Assembly: GCA_030695565.1 (NCBI GenBank)
Contig: JAUYRZ010000074.1
Location: forward strand, 62,001 to 126,000
Direction: 5' to 3'
Length of the DNA stretch: 64,000 nucleotides
Source: Archangium sp.
GTDB taxonomy: Bacteria; Myxococcota; Myxococcia; Myxococcales; Myxococcaceae
Shown: positions 24,986 to 34,424 of the stretch, piece after piece
Numbering within the stretch: position 1 is the first letter of the stretch
Layout: the number at the start of each line of letters is the position of its first letter
Translations under genes and position numbers: made by a program
The notes under the pieces: generated by a model
What the model was told of the DNA's origin: nothing
Seen by the model: the letters and a program-made list of their open reading frames with translations, nothing else
Database searches by the model: none

Positions 24986-26727
24986 TTTTCCTCCACTGCG
25001 CGCGTCTTGAAGGACTCGCTCTCGACCAGCAGCCGCAACACCTGCGTCACCGGTACTTTCTGTGTCCACGAAACCTTGCCCACCCGGTTGATCATCGTCT
25101 TGTCTGCTTCGCCCAGGCCGCGGCCATGGAGGAACTCCACCCAGTGCTGCGCGTAGCAGCGGTGCGCCATGGGCTCTTCGATCATCACCTTGGAGAACCC
25201 GGCAGCGCCGTCGAACGCGCGCGGCTTGCCCTCGAAGGTGTAGCTGTCTGCGGCGTTGACCGGCAGGCCGTTGTCCAGGTCTCTCCAGCGGCCGAGCGCG
25301 TCGTAGTGCTCGAAGGCGAAGCCCGCGGGGTTGATCATCGTGCTGTGGCAACCCGAACCGCAGGTGCCCACGCCGGTGAACTCGGTGATGCGGGTGCGCA
25401 GCGTCTTGGGCACCGACGGATCAGGCCGGGGCAACATCGGCACGCCGTTGGGCGGCGCAGGCAGCGGCGCGCACAGCAGCTTGTGATTCAAGAACACGCC
25501 GCGGTGAATGGGGTCGCTCTCGGTGGAGGTGGCGTTCGCCGCGAGGAAGCCGATCTGCGTGAAGAGGCCACCGCGCTTGCCATCGTTGAAGGTGATCTTC
25601 TGGAAGGTCGAGTCGAAGGTGCCGCTCAGCCCGTAGACGCGCGCCAGGTTGGCGTCGACGTACGAGGTGGGCGAGGTGAAGAGCCCTTCGAGGCCGGCGT
25701 TCTCGGTGAAGATCTGCGCGTCGACGAAGCGCTCCTGCTCCTGTTTCATGGAGTCGCGCAGGCCGACGGAGAACTCGGGGAACAGCGTCGTCGAGCGGGT
25801 GATGTCGGCGTAGCGCGTGGTGCCCAGCAGCTGGCTGTGGAACGCGTTGACCGCGCTGCGCGCCTTCGGGTCGGCCACCATGCGGGTGACCTGCGCGGTG
25901 TAGCCCTCGACGGTGAGCAACGAGGCCTCTTCTCCCGCGCGCAGCAGCTCGTCGTCAGGCATCGACTGCCACAACGCGTACGAGAGGCGGTTGGCGAGCT
26001 CAGCGCCGCTGACCACGATGACGCCGGAGGTCACGTCGGTGGACAGCTCGATGCGGTAAAGAAAGTGCGGCGACTGCAGCATCGCCTCGAGCACCATGCG
26101 CGCGCCGCCCTGTTTGGCCGGCATCGCGGCGTAGAAGGTGGGGGCCAGCGCGAAGATCGCGGTGTAGGTGGCCAGCTCAGCGGTGGTGAGCGCGCGGCGA
26201 AAGGCCCGGCGGCCGATGGCCCGAATGAGCCCTGCGTCGTCCGCGGGCAAGGTGCCCCCGGCGATCGCGGTGAGCGACTGGGTGGTCAACGTCGCCTGGC
26301 GCGCGAGCTCTTCAGCCGCGGTCTGGAAGTCCTGCCACTCGGCGCTGGTGACGACCAGGTTGCCACCGTTGTTGTTGAAGGTGGTCGAGCTCGAGTCGGC
26401 CACGAACGAGGTGGTGATGCCCAACGACTGCTGCGCACCGAGCAGGTCGCGCGCGGTGTTCTCGTACTCTCCGTGCGACAAGCGGCCCACGCGTGACGAC
26501 GGGGTGGGCATTTCGCGCGGCGCGTCGACGGGGAGGTTGGGATCGACCGGGAGATTTGGATCGATCGGCCGCGGCGTGAGGTCCGGGTCGGTGACGTTGG
26601 GGCCTTGACCGACCTGCTGCTGCTCATCGGGCGACGGGCTGCCCAGCATCGTCAGAGCGCCCTCACAACCCAGCGTGCCCAGCCCCAGCCCCAGAAGTCC
26701 GACAAGGAGTGAAGTCCTGTTTTGCAT
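24982..26727 (-). CDS. DUF1587/1595/1592/1588/1585 lipoprotein, copy 1
   Basis: A predicted lipoprotein of 581 residues (signal to LGTLGC, Cys about 21; ATG 26727, with ATG 26748 as alternative). Domain signatures in order: RLSHGEYENTARDLLG (DUF1587), IGRRAFRRALTTAEL (DUF1595), EAMLQSPHFLYRIEL (DUF1592), LLCAPLP then CGSGCHSTMINPAGFAFEHYD (DUF1588, with a CxxxCH heme-like site), and HRCYAQHWVEFLHGR (DUF1585). These multi-domain proteins are typical of Planctomycetes and Myxococcota; a c-type-heme-linked redox or degradative role is suspected but unproven. Coupled to the DUF1552 gene. Confidence 0.9.
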   Translation of the reverse strand: MQNRTSLLVGLLGLGLGTLGCEGALTMLGSPSPDEQQQVGQGPNVTDPDLTPRPIDPNLPVDPNLPVDAPREMPTPSSRVGRLSHGEYENTARDLLGAQQSLGITTSFVADSSSTTFNNNGGNLVVTSAEWQDFQTAAEELARQATLTTQSLTAIAGGTLPADDAGLIRAIGRRAFRRALTTAELATYTAIFALAPTFYAAMPAKQGGARMVLEAMLQSPHFLYRIELSTDVTSGVIVVSGAELANRLSYALWQSMPDDELLRAGEEASLLTVEGYTAQVTRMVADPKARSAVNAFHSQLLGTTRYADITRSTTLFPEFSVGLRDSMKQEQERFVDAQIFTENAGLEGLFTSPTSYVDANLARVYGLSGTFDSTFQKITFNDGKRGGLFTQIGFLAANATSTESDPIHRGVFLNHKLLCAPLPAPPNGVPMLPRPDPSVPKTLRTRITEFTGVGTCGSGCHSTMINPAGFAFEHYDALGRWRDLDNGLPVNAADSYTFEGKPRAFDGAAGFSKVMIEEPMAHRCYAQHWVEFLHGRGLGEADKTMINRVGKVSWTQKVPVTQVLRLLVESESFKTRAVEEK

Positions 26728-26853
26728 AGGGCCGGACTTTTCTCGCATCAGCGGCCGACCGCGCAACGTGTGCACTCGGGTTCTCAGGTGACACGATTGG
26801 GTGCGAGCGGAAGCGCGGGCTGCGCACCAATCTGAGAATGGCCGGTTACGCGC

Positions 26854-28275
26854 TCAGTACTGAAAGTAGATGTAGGGCTGCGCCTCCACATTCGAGACAT
26901 GTCGGATGATCAGCCCCAGCCCCACGAGCGCAAAAGCGCGCACCAACGCCGGACTTTTCAGGAACACCGCGTTGCTCTTCTCGAAGACCGGCGCGGGCAA
27001 CACATAGAACACGATGCACGCGCTCAACGCGCCCCACGCGAGCCACGAGACGCGCGCGAGATCGAAGGTGAGCGTGCCGAGCTGCGAGAACATCGCCAGC
27101 GCCAGCGTCATCGAGTCGGCGCGGAAGAAGATGCGCGCGAACACCACGGCGTTGAACATCACGAACCAGCCGGCGAACTTGCGGCCGAAGCTCGTCTCGT
27201 GGCTGCGCGGTTTGCCCGCCTGCCACCACCACACGCGCCAGCTGACCAGCAACACGCCGTGCAAGCCGCCCCAGACCAGGAAGCGCCAATCGGCGCCGTG
27301 CCACAGGCCGCCCAGCGACATCACCAGCATGGTGTTCCGCAGCGTCTCCAACTTGCTGCCCTGGTTTCCACCCAGCGGCCGGTAGAGGTAATCGCGCAGC
27401 CAGGTGGAGAGCGTCATGTGCCACCTGTTCCAGAAATCGAACAGGTTGGTCGCGTGGTACGGCTTGTTGAAGTTCTCCGGGAACTCGAAGCCGAAGAGCG
27501 CGCCCACGCCGATGGCGATGTCGGAGTAGCCCGAGAAGTCGAAGTAGATCTGAAACGTGTAGCCCACCGCGGCGAGGGCGCACTCGAGCGCGCTGTAGTT
27601 GCCCGGGTTGGTGAAGATGGGATCGACCAAGGCACCCGCGAGCAGGTCGGCCAGCAGCAGCTTCTTGGCCACGCCCTGCGCGATGCGCAGCAACGCCCGT
27701 GCACCCGCTTCGCTGTCGAGGCGAGGGCGGGTGTCGAGTGGCTCCATCAACTCCGAGGCCCGCAGAATCGGCCCGGCGACGAGCTGGGGGAAAAACAGCA
27801 GGTACACCAGCTGGTGCAGGTAGCTGCGGCGGCCACTCGTCTGCCGGCGGTAGACGTCGACGATGAAGCTGATCGCCTGAAAGCAGACGAACGAGAGGCC
27901 GATGGGGAGCAGCAGCTCGAACTTCGGCGGTGAGAACGGCAGCTCGAGGGCGTGCGCCAGGTTGCCCGCGCCGTTGAGAAACAGCGTCGCGTATTTGGAG
28001 AGCACCAGCGTGCCCAGGTGCAGCGTGATGGCGACCACCAGCAACGCCTTGCGCGCCTGGGGGTTCTTCCAGCGCTCGAGGGCGTGGCCGCCCAGCCAGT
28101 TCACCGCGGCGATGCCCGCGAAGACCAGCAGCGGGGCCGGGTTCCACGCGGCGTAGAAGACCAGGCTCGAGACGAGCAACACCACCAGCCGCGGCCAGCG
28201 TGACGGCGCCACCAGCCAGAAGGCGGCGTAGCTGACGGCCAACAACGCGAAGAAGGGGAAGCTGTGGAAGATCAC
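26854..28275 (-). CDS. MBOAT family O-acyltransferase (AlgI/DltB-like)
   Basis: A 473-residue multi-pass membrane acyltransferase. Family features: FPQLVAGPILRASEL, FDFSGYSDIAIGVGALFGF, FNKPYHATNLFDFWNRWHMTLSTWLRDY (written here in pieces: WNRWHMTLS and WLRDYLYRPLGG), and LWHGADWRFLVWGG with the invariant His (about 326). It transfers acyl (often acetyl) groups to an exported polymer. The start is a GTG at 28275 that overlaps the stop of the upstream SGNH gene (GTGA); the MBOAT plus SGNH pairing is typical of cell-surface acetylation systems. Confidence 0.93.
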   Translation of the reverse strand: MIFHSFPFFALLAVSYAAFWLVAPSRWPRLVVLLVSSLVFYAAWNPAPLLVFAGIAAVNWLGGHALERWKNPQARKALLVVAITLHLGTLVLSKYATLFLNGAGNLAHALELPFSPPKFELLLPIGLSFVCFQAISFIVDVYRRQTSGRRSYLHQLVYLLFFPQLVAGPILRASELMEPLDTRPRLDSEAGARALLRIAQGVAKKLLLADLLAGALVDPIFTNPGNYSALECALAAVGYTFQIYFDFSGYSDIAIGVGALFGFEFPENFNKPYHATNLFDFWNRWHMTLSTWLRDYLYRPLGGNQGSKLETLRNTMLVMSLGGLWHGADWRFLVWGGLHGVLLVSWRVWWWQAGKPRSHETSFGRKFAGWFVMFNAVVFARIFFRADSMTLALAMFSQLGTLTFDLARVSWLAWGALSACIVFYVLPAPVFEKSNAVFLKSPALVRAFALVGLGLIIRHVSNVEAQPYIYFQY

Positions 28276-31202
28276 GGCGGAGGGCTCCAGCCGTCGTAGG
28301 CGCCCAGCAGCGCTTCGATGAAGGTGCGCGAGAGCTTCTGGTAGCCCTCGGTGGTGAGGTGCACGTGATCGGCGTGGGCGAGCTTCTTCTTGCGCCACTT
28401 CTCGATGGAGCCCTTGCCGCCCATCACCTCGCGCGTGCGCCAGAACGCGCAGCCCTGCTCGAGGGCGATCTGCTCCATGGCGATCGTGACCTCGCCGATG
28501 GACTCCGCTTCACGCCAGCCCTTGCCGTCGCGTTTGAAGCGCATGCGATCGGTGGGCGCGAGGATGAGGCAGTCGGCCTCGGGCGCGGCCTGTCGCAAGG
28601 TGGTGAAGAGCGGAGGGTAGCTGGCGGTCATCTCTTCCACGTGCGACTGCGAGAGCCCGCTCTCGTTGGTGCCGAAGAAGAAGACGAAGAGGTCGGGCTG
28701 GCGGGCGCTCACCTGCTGCATCAACGCGCCCTGCTCGTAGGAAGCGAGCGTGCTGGCGGTCGAGCCCGGCAAACCGAGCGCGTCATAGACGATGCCCGGC
28801 TTCATCAGCTCGTGAGCGACGCCGAAGAAGCTCATCGGCCCGGGCCCTGGGTTGCTCACGGAGACGACGTGTCGATGCCCGGGCGCGGCGAACTCGAGCA
28901 CGCGCACGCCACGGGTGTCAGCGGGGGGCCCCATGATGAGGGGCACCAGGGTGCCGTCGATGATCACCTCGGGCGGGAGCGCTCCGGGTTCTTCGAGGTA
29001 GTAGACCTGCAGCCGCGCGGTGTCGGCTTCGGTGCCCAGCGGCTCGTCGAACGACATGGTCATGCTCGCGCCCGGTGAGGCTTCGGCGCGCACGCCGGTC
29101 AGGCCCCAGACGAGGCTGCTGGTGCGCAGCTTGAGCGCGTCGGTGATCGACCAGTGACCGAAGAGCGAGCGCCAGACGCCGGCGCGCTCGAGGCGCGGTG
29201 ATGCCTGGCCAGCGGCGACGAAACCCCGGCCGGAAGAGCCGAAGCGCGTGGCGAGCTGCAAGCGGGATTCATCGGTGAAGGTGTGCGCGGCGGTGTGCGA
29301 GGCGCCCAGCTGCATGATGGCCACCCGGCCGGTGCCGTCTTTCTCGAGGGCACGCAGCCGGGCGAAGAAGCGCGAGAGCACTTCGGGGTGCACGAGGTAG
29401 CCGGCATCGGGGGCGGCGGTGCCGCCATCGGGTTCACAGACCGGGGCCTCTTCGATGATGCCTGCATCGGCGCCTTCACCGGTGGGCCGCTCGACTTCAC
29501 GCGAGTTGTTGCGGCCGCGACGGTGAATGGAAAGGAAAGGGCCACCGTTCGCATCGACTTCGCCCGGGGGGACCGGTGGGTGCGGTGCCTTCTGCTTCAC
29601 CCTTCGCGACTTGCAACGGAGCGGAGGCGCACGCCGGCCACCATTGAGCGCGCCCACTTCCCTCGTACGCGCCCGGTGTTCTCGCCGGGCGTTCTCCAGC
29701 GCCTCGTCGAGTTGGTAGCCCATCAAGTCGCCACCGAGCGCGAGCGGATGCACGAGGTCGCGGTTCATCAGGCCCGCGCTCCACCAGCGCTCGATCGACC
29801 CTTCCCCACCCATCGCCGCCTGCATGTCGTACCAGGCGCAGCCATTCTCCCGCGCGAGCTCGCCCATGTAGGCGGCGACCAGCCGGGTCTGCGTTCTGGG
29901 GGTCAGCGTTTGATCCATGCGCCAGATGCCGGCGTCAGGCGGTGACGCGAGCAAACACGCCGCGCCCGGCGCCGCTGTTCGCACGCGGTCGATCACCGTC
30001 TGCATGCGCTCGCGCGCGGTGGCCAGCGAGTACCGATTGAGCGAGAGATCGAACGCGTCGTTGCCGCCGAGCATCAAGATGACCAACGAAGGCTCTCGGG
30101 CCTGCAGCTGCGCGGAGAAGAGCGCTTCGTTCTCCACCAGCAACACCGTCGCAGAGCCACCGGGAAGCCCGAGCGAGTCGACCACCACGCCCGGTGCTTC
30201 ACGCTCGAGCACCACGCCGTCGAGCCGCACCGCGCCGCGCCGCGTGCGCAACATCACCTCCGTGATTCCTTCCGGCAGCGCGAGTGAAGGGAACGACGGT
30301 TGGCCGGGCGTTCCTCGGGTGTCCAGCTCACCCAGCATCTGACCATCTCCGAGCACCTGCACCACGCCGGGGTTCTGCTGCGCGACCGCGAAGAGCTCGA
30401 GCCGGCGTGCACCCGAAGCCAGATAGCTGGTGGTCTGCGGTGCGTCGGCCGCCGCGGTGAAGGCGACGCCACCGAGTCCACCGAGCGCGAGGGGCGTGGC
30501 GTCGGTCACCTTCTCGATGAGCCAGCCTTCGGTCGCGGTGCCGGAACGCACGGTGCGGCCGGCGTTGCGCGTCGGGCGATCGATGAAGAGGAAGCCCTGC
30601 CCCGCATCGCCGTACCTTTGCTGAAGCCGGCGGCGCAGCACGTCGGTGATGTGGTCGGACGCGATGAGCGAGGTGCCGACGGTCACCACGCGCACGGGCG
30701 CTTCGAGCTCGTCGAGGGCCGCGAACCACGGGCTCAACGCGGTCGCGCTGCAGCGCTCGTCGAGGCAGGCGTCGACGATGGAGCTGTGCGGCGCCTGGAC
30801 CCGGGCCAGCAGCACGTCCCAGCGTTTGGCCTCCACGTTCTTCGTTCTGTGCGGCTCGGGGAACTCACCGGTGAGGTCGAGCGCCTCGAAGACCATGCCC
30901 GGCGCGTCGTCTTCCAGGGCGACTTCGATCGTCTCGAGCACAGGCAGTGGCGGCTGCGCGACTCCGGCGCCGGCGCGATGTGGCCACACCAGGCGCGCCA
31001 GGGTGTCTTTCGGCGACGCGCGCAGCTTGGGGAAAGGCCGGAGGGCGTCGGGCAGCGGCAACACCGAGAGCACCAGCGCGAGCACGATGGTGGTGAAGAA
31101 GGTGCGCCCGATGGGTGGGCCCTCTCGACGCAGCACGGGCGGGCCTGCGGTGGGGGGCGCGCGGGGAGGCAGGCGTTTGAGTGTGATGTTGGGCAGTGCC
31201 AT
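28272..31202 (-). CDS. Tandem double-SGNH hydrolase/acetylesterase-like protein
   Basis: A 976-residue protein with a membrane anchor (about 33-51) and two SGNH (GDSL-like) domains. Domain 1: VGTSL with S178, LGGND (379-382), RDLVH (D482, H485). Domain 2: LGASHT with S635, FGTNE, HADHVH near the end. Both keep Ser and the Asp-x-x-His, so both could be active O-acetyl transferases or esterases facing the periplasm, partnering the coupled MBOAT. The residues between (about 505-600, DNA 29402-29690) are Arg/Pro-rich, lack family character and have lower third-position G/C, so this may be two genes joined by an indel (real or an assembly error). Confidence 0.85.
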   Translation of the reverse strand: MALPNITLKRLPPRAPPTAGPPVLRREGPPIGRTFFTTIVLALVLSVLPLPDALRPFPKLRASPKDTLARLVWPHRAGAGVAQPPLPVLETIEVALEDDAPGMVFEALDLTGEFPEPHRTKNVEAKRWDVLLARVQAPHSSIVDACLDERCSATALSPWFAALDELEAPVRVVTVGTSLIASDHITDVLRRRLQQRYGDAGQGFLFIDRPTRNAGRTVRSGTATEGWLIEKVTDATPLALGGLGGVAFTAAADAPQTTSYLASGARRLELFAVAQQNPGVVQVLGDGQMLGELDTRGTPGQPSFPSLALPEGITEVMLRTRRGAVRLDGVVLEREAPGVVVDSLGLPGGSATVLLVENEALFSAQLQAREPSLVILMLGGNDAFDLSLNRYSLATARERMQTVIDRVRTAAPGAACLLASPPDAGIWRMDQTLTPRTQTRLVAAYMGELARENGCAWYDMQAAMGGEGSIERWWSAGLMNRDLVHPLALGGDLMGYQLDEALENARREHRARTREVGALNGGRRAPPLRCKSRRVKQKAPHPPVPPGEVDANGGPFLSIHRRGRNNSREVERPTGEGADAGIIEEAPVCEPDGGTAAPDAGYLVHPEVLSRFFARLRALEKDGTGRVAIMQLGASHTAAHTFTDESRLQLATRFGSSGRGFVAAGQASPRLERAGVWRSLFGHWSITDALKLRTSSLVWGLTGVRAEASPGASMTMSFDEPLGTEADTARLQVYYLEEPGALPPEVIIDGTLVPLIMGPPADTRGVRVLEFAAPGHRHVVSVSNPGPGPMSFFGVAHELMKPGIVYDALGLPGSTASTLASYEQGALMQQVSARQPDLFVFFFGTNESGLSQSHVEEMTASYPPLFTTLRQAAPEADCLILAPTDRMRFKRDGKGWREAESIGEVTIAMEQIALEQGCAFWRTREVMGGKGSIEKWRKKKLAHADHVHLTTEGYQKLSRTFIEALLGAYDGWSPPP

Positions 31203-31345
31203 GAGCCGGCGCGTTCAGCGTTTCCTGCCAGCATCATGCGGGCGATGCAATGTGGGGTGAGGCGACGGAGATGCCCCTCACCCAACAAGTGTGTGAATAG
31301 GACTTCCGCTCGGGGCGTAGATGGCGCACCTCCTGAGGAGAACCC

Positions 31346-31843
31346 ATGCACAACCTTCCCCGACTCGTCCTTGGTGCTGCTGCCGTCTCCAGCTTGATCA
31401 TCATCGCCTGTGGCGCGCCCCCGCGTGACCGCGTGCTCGACATTCTCCCTGACAACCCCACGGGGCAGATCGGAGGCACTCCGTGGACCATGACGAAGGC
31501 CAGCGTTCGCCGGAGTGGCCAAGACGGCGGCACCCTCGATGTGAAGCTCTTCGGGATGGACGTCGCCGACTGCGCGAGCTCGTCACCTGACGCGGGCTAC
31601 ATCATCTTCAACATGCCGGCGAAGGTCGGGAAACGGACGCTGCAGCTCTCGTTGAGCGATCTCGGGGGTCCTGACAATCAGACCATCACCTTCGTGACGC
31701 CGCCTTCGAGCAACAACATCGCGGTCGACGGCGTGCTCAACGTGACTGAAGTGACCCAGACCTCGCTCACCATGGGCCTGCTCGCCAAAGGCGGGAAGAC
31801 CACCGACGTGAACGGGACCTTTACGGCCACGTTCTGTCAGTAG
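31346..31843 (+). CDS. Small lipoprotein of unknown function
   Basis: A 165-residue predicted lipoprotein: signal peptide ending LIIIACG (lipid Cys about 22), then a beta-rich domain (GGTPWTMTKASVRR, TLDVKLFGMDVADC, LQLSLSDLGG, NGTFTATFC). ATG 31346 has a clear GAGGAG ribosome site. Two Cys late in the sequence may form a disulfide. No family recognised; such short lipoproteins are frequent in myxobacteria. It is divergent from the SGNH gene. Confidence 0.82.
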   Translation: MHNLPRLVLGAAAVSSLIIIACGAPPRDRVLDILPDNPTGQIGGTPWTMTKASVRRSGQDGGTLDVKLFGMDVADCASSSPDAGYIIFNMPAKVGKRTLQLSLSDLGGPDNQTITFVTPPSSNNIAVDGVLNVTEVTQTSLTMGLLAKGGKTTDVNGTFTATFCQ

Positions 31844-32342
31844 TCGCTCCGGCACGACCCGGGGGCCGACGAGCACGTGCGCGCATCTCCCAGAGTCCCG
31901 ACCCAGACGTTCCAGCTCTGACCACGCTTCGACTGGCGAGGCGCCCCGGTCATCGAGGAGACACTGCTTCAGCGTGCGTTCACCAACCGCGTCGCCATCG
32001 GCGGGCGTGCTCAACGCACTCACGCCCGCGGTGCCGACGATGAGCTCGGTGGTGGCGTTCGCGCTGAAGGCCGCCGGCACCACCCTGACGAATGCGGAGC
32101 GTGGGTTGATGCTCGATTGGCTGCGCTGCGGCGCGCTGGAGTAGACCAGCGCTCCCCCCGACCGAGAGAAGTCGAGGGGAGACCCCGATTCTCATTCCCG
32201 CCAACCCTCTCGATGTGAACGGTCAGACCGGTTGTCGCGCCTGGTGAACGGCCGCTGACACATTGTCCCGACCGAAGACGCTCCGCCGTGATTCTCCCCC
32301 GCGAACACGCGCTGGCATCGAGCTTGCGATGCAGGCCACGCA
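31844..32342. other. 499-bp intergenic region, partly a gene remnant
   Basis: Between the small lipoprotein and the secretin gene. The first part holds a coding-like fragment described separately (31931-32144). The remaining 198 bases have no gene; they contain a GG-N10-GC element resembling a sigma-54 promoter at 32313-32327, 15 bases before the secretin ATG, of uncertain value. Confidence 0.5.
31931..32144 (+). pseudogene. Possible remnant of a heme-protein/lipoprotein 3' end
   Basis: Reading toward the stop at 32142-32144 gives VPTMSSVVAFALKAAGTTL then TNAERGLMLDWLRCGALE, which resembles the C-terminus of myxobacterial c-type-cytochrome-like lipoproteins. Upstream, coding character moves to another frame (for example APVIEETLLQRAF), with no start codon or ribosome site, so a frameshifted, 5'-deleted gene is suspected. 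This is a reading by eye and could be chance. Confidence 0.35.
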
Positions 32343-34418
32343 ATGCGCGTCATTCTGCCGTTGCTGCTCTTGAGCTCTATTCCCGCCATCGCCAACGCTG
32401 AGCCACGAGCCGGCTGCGCCGAGCTGCGAAAGACCGCGCGTTTCACCGTCTACTTCGAGCGCGTCGATCTGGAGAAGCTGGTGCAGACGGTCTCCGACGC
32501 GACCTGCCGTTCGTTTCTGGTGGGCGAGAACGTGAAGGGGAAGATCTCCATCATCGGCCCGGAGAACGGAAAGCTGCAGCTCGACGCTGATCAGTTCTAC
32601 TCGGCCTTCCTCGCTGCGCTCGACGTCAACGGCTTCACCGCGGTGACGCAGGGGCGCTTCACCCGAATCATCGAGAAGCCCCGCGCGCGGCAGTTCCCCG
32701 TGCCGGTGGTGCAAGACGGCGAGAGTTTTCCTTCACCGAATGAAGTGGTGACCCGCATCTTCCACTTGAAACACGCCGAGGCCGAGACGTTGCGCACGCC
32801 GCTGGCTGCATTCGTGAGCCAGGGCGGAGAGCTGCTCGCCGTGCCACCCGACGTGCTGATCGTCACCGACCTGGTGGCCAACCTCATCCGCATCGGTGCG
32901 CTGCTCGAGACGCTCGACGTGGAGAAGGCGTCGACCGACGTGACCAAGCTGGTGACGGTCAAACACGCGGCGGCCGATGAGCTGCTGGAGAAGGTGACCC
33001 GTGCACTGGCCCCGCGCGCCGGGGTGAAGAGCGCCGAGACGCTCACCTCGCTCTCCGACGATCGCACCAACCGCCTGCTGTTCACCGGCCCCTCCGCGCT
33101 GGTCGATCGCGCGCTCACCCTGGTGGAGCAGCTCGACATCGACGTGCCCGGTGACAGCCGCGCGCGGGTGTACCGGCTCAAGAACGCCGACGCGAAGGAG
33201 CTCGCCGCCACGCTGGAGGCGATGACCAGCGGCGGAGCAAAACAGAAGGGTCCTGCGCCCACGGCCGGGAGCACCAGCGGCGAGGTGCGCATCAGCGTGA
33301 ACGAAGCGCTCAACGCGCTGCTCATCGTCAGCAGCGCCGGCGACTACCGCGCGCTGGCCGAGGTGATCGATCAGCTCGACCAGCCCGTGCGCCAGGTGTT
33401 CATCGAGACGGTCATCATGGAGGTCAACCTGCAGCGTGACTCGCAGTTCAGCCTCTCCATGCACGGCGTGGGCGGCACCGCGGAGACACCCTTCATCTTC
33501 GGCTCGCAACCCGAAGGCGCGCCGTCTTCGCTCTCGCTCAAGTCGTTGGCCGCCTCCTCGGGCCTGCTCGCTGGCGTGCAGGGCCCCGCACTCACCGCGG
33601 TCTCCAAGGTGTTGGGCATCGACCTGTCGACCTTCGGGTTCGCGCTGCAGGCCTCGCAGTCGAACTCCGACGTGAACATCCTCTCCACGCCGCACATCCT
33701 GACGGCGGACAATAAGGAGGCAGAGATCGCCGTCGGCCAGCGCGTGCCGTTTCAGCTGGGCGCCAATCAGCAACAGCTCGCGGCTGCGTTGGCGAGCGGC
33801 AATACCAACGCTGCCAATCTGACCGCGCTCACCGGCTCCATCTCGCGCGAGAAGGTCGAGCTCAAGCTCACCGTCAAGCCGCACATCGGCGCGGGCGAAG
33901 ACATTCGCATGGAGGTCAACCAGACCGCCGAAGAGCTCGCCGGCACCAGCAGCGCCGCGGGGCCCATCACCTCGACGCGCAGTCAGAAGACGACGGTGGT
34001 AGCGAAGAACGAAGAGACCATCGTGCTCGGCGGCATCATGCAGGACCGGGAGATCGACTCGATCTCCAAGGTGCCGGTGCTGGGCGACATTCCGCTCATC
34101 GGCCAGCTCTTTCGCAGCACCAAGAAGACCAGGTCGAAGGTGAACCTGCTCGTCTTCCTCACGCCGCACATCATCTACGACACCAACGACTTCAAGCGGC
34201 TGCTGGAGCGCAAGATGGAGGAGCGCAAGCGGCTCATCGAAGAGTTCTACGGAGAACGAAACGAGATCGAACGCACCATCGACTTCGGCCGCAAGCCGGG
34301 GCCGATGGCTGCGCTTGACCGGGCCATCCGCCGCGAGTTGGCGAGACCCGAGAACGGTGGCCTGGGAAGCCCGAGCGATGTGCGCATCGAGCCGAACCGC
34401 GAGGACCTGCGCAACTGA
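32343..34418 (+). CDS. GspD-like secretin (type II secretion outer-membrane pore)
   Basis: A 691-residue secretin: signal peptide about 1-19, N0 domain (about 30-110, FTVYFERVDLEKLVQTVSD), repeated N1-N3 domains (VVTRIFHLKHAEAETL, TKLVTVKHAAADELLEKV, ARVYRLKNADAKELAATLE), and the C-terminal secretin ring (about 400-625) with DVNILSTPHILTADNKEA, VGQRVPF and VPVLGDIPLIGQLFR. A charged C-terminal tail follows. It forms an outer-membrane channel. No other type II or type IV pilus genes are near, so it is an orphan copy or uses partners encoded elsewhere. Confidence 0.93.
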   Translation: MRVILPLLLLSSIPAIANAEPRAGCAELRKTARFTVYFERVDLEKLVQTVSDATCRSFLVGENVKGKISIIGPENGKLQLDADQFYSAFLAALDVNGFTAVTQGRFTRIIEKPRARQFPVPVVQDGESFPSPNEVVTRIFHLKHAEAETLRTPLAAFVSQGGELLAVPPDVLIVTDLVANLIRIGALLETLDVEKASTDVTKLVTVKHAAADELLEKVTRALAPRAGVKSAETLTSLSDDRTNRLLFTGPSALVDRALTLVEQLDIDVPGDSRARVYRLKNADAKELAATLEAMTSGGAKQKGPAPTAGSTSGEVRISVNEALNALLIVSSAGDYRALAEVIDQLDQPVRQVFIETVIMEVNLQRDSQFSLSMHGVGGTAETPFIFGSQPEGAPSSLSLKSLAASSGLLAGVQGPALTAVSKVLGIDLSTFGFALQASQSNSDVNILSTPHILTADNKEAEIAVGQRVPFQLGANQQQLAAALASGNTNAANLTALTGSISREKVELKLTVKPHIGAGEDIRMEVNQTAEELAGTSSAAGPITSTRSQKTTVVAKNEETIVLGGIMQDREIDSISKVPVLGDIPLIGQLFRSTKKTRSKVNLLVFLTPHIIYDTNDFKRLLERKMEERKRLIEEFYGERNEIERTIDFGRKPGPMAALDRAIRRELARPENGGLGSPSDVRIEPNREDLRN

Positions 34419-34424
34419 GAGGAA

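Noticed and set aside
32733-34169. Minus-strand frame opposite the secretin (478 codons)
   Set aside because: No start signal or domain; antisense shadow.
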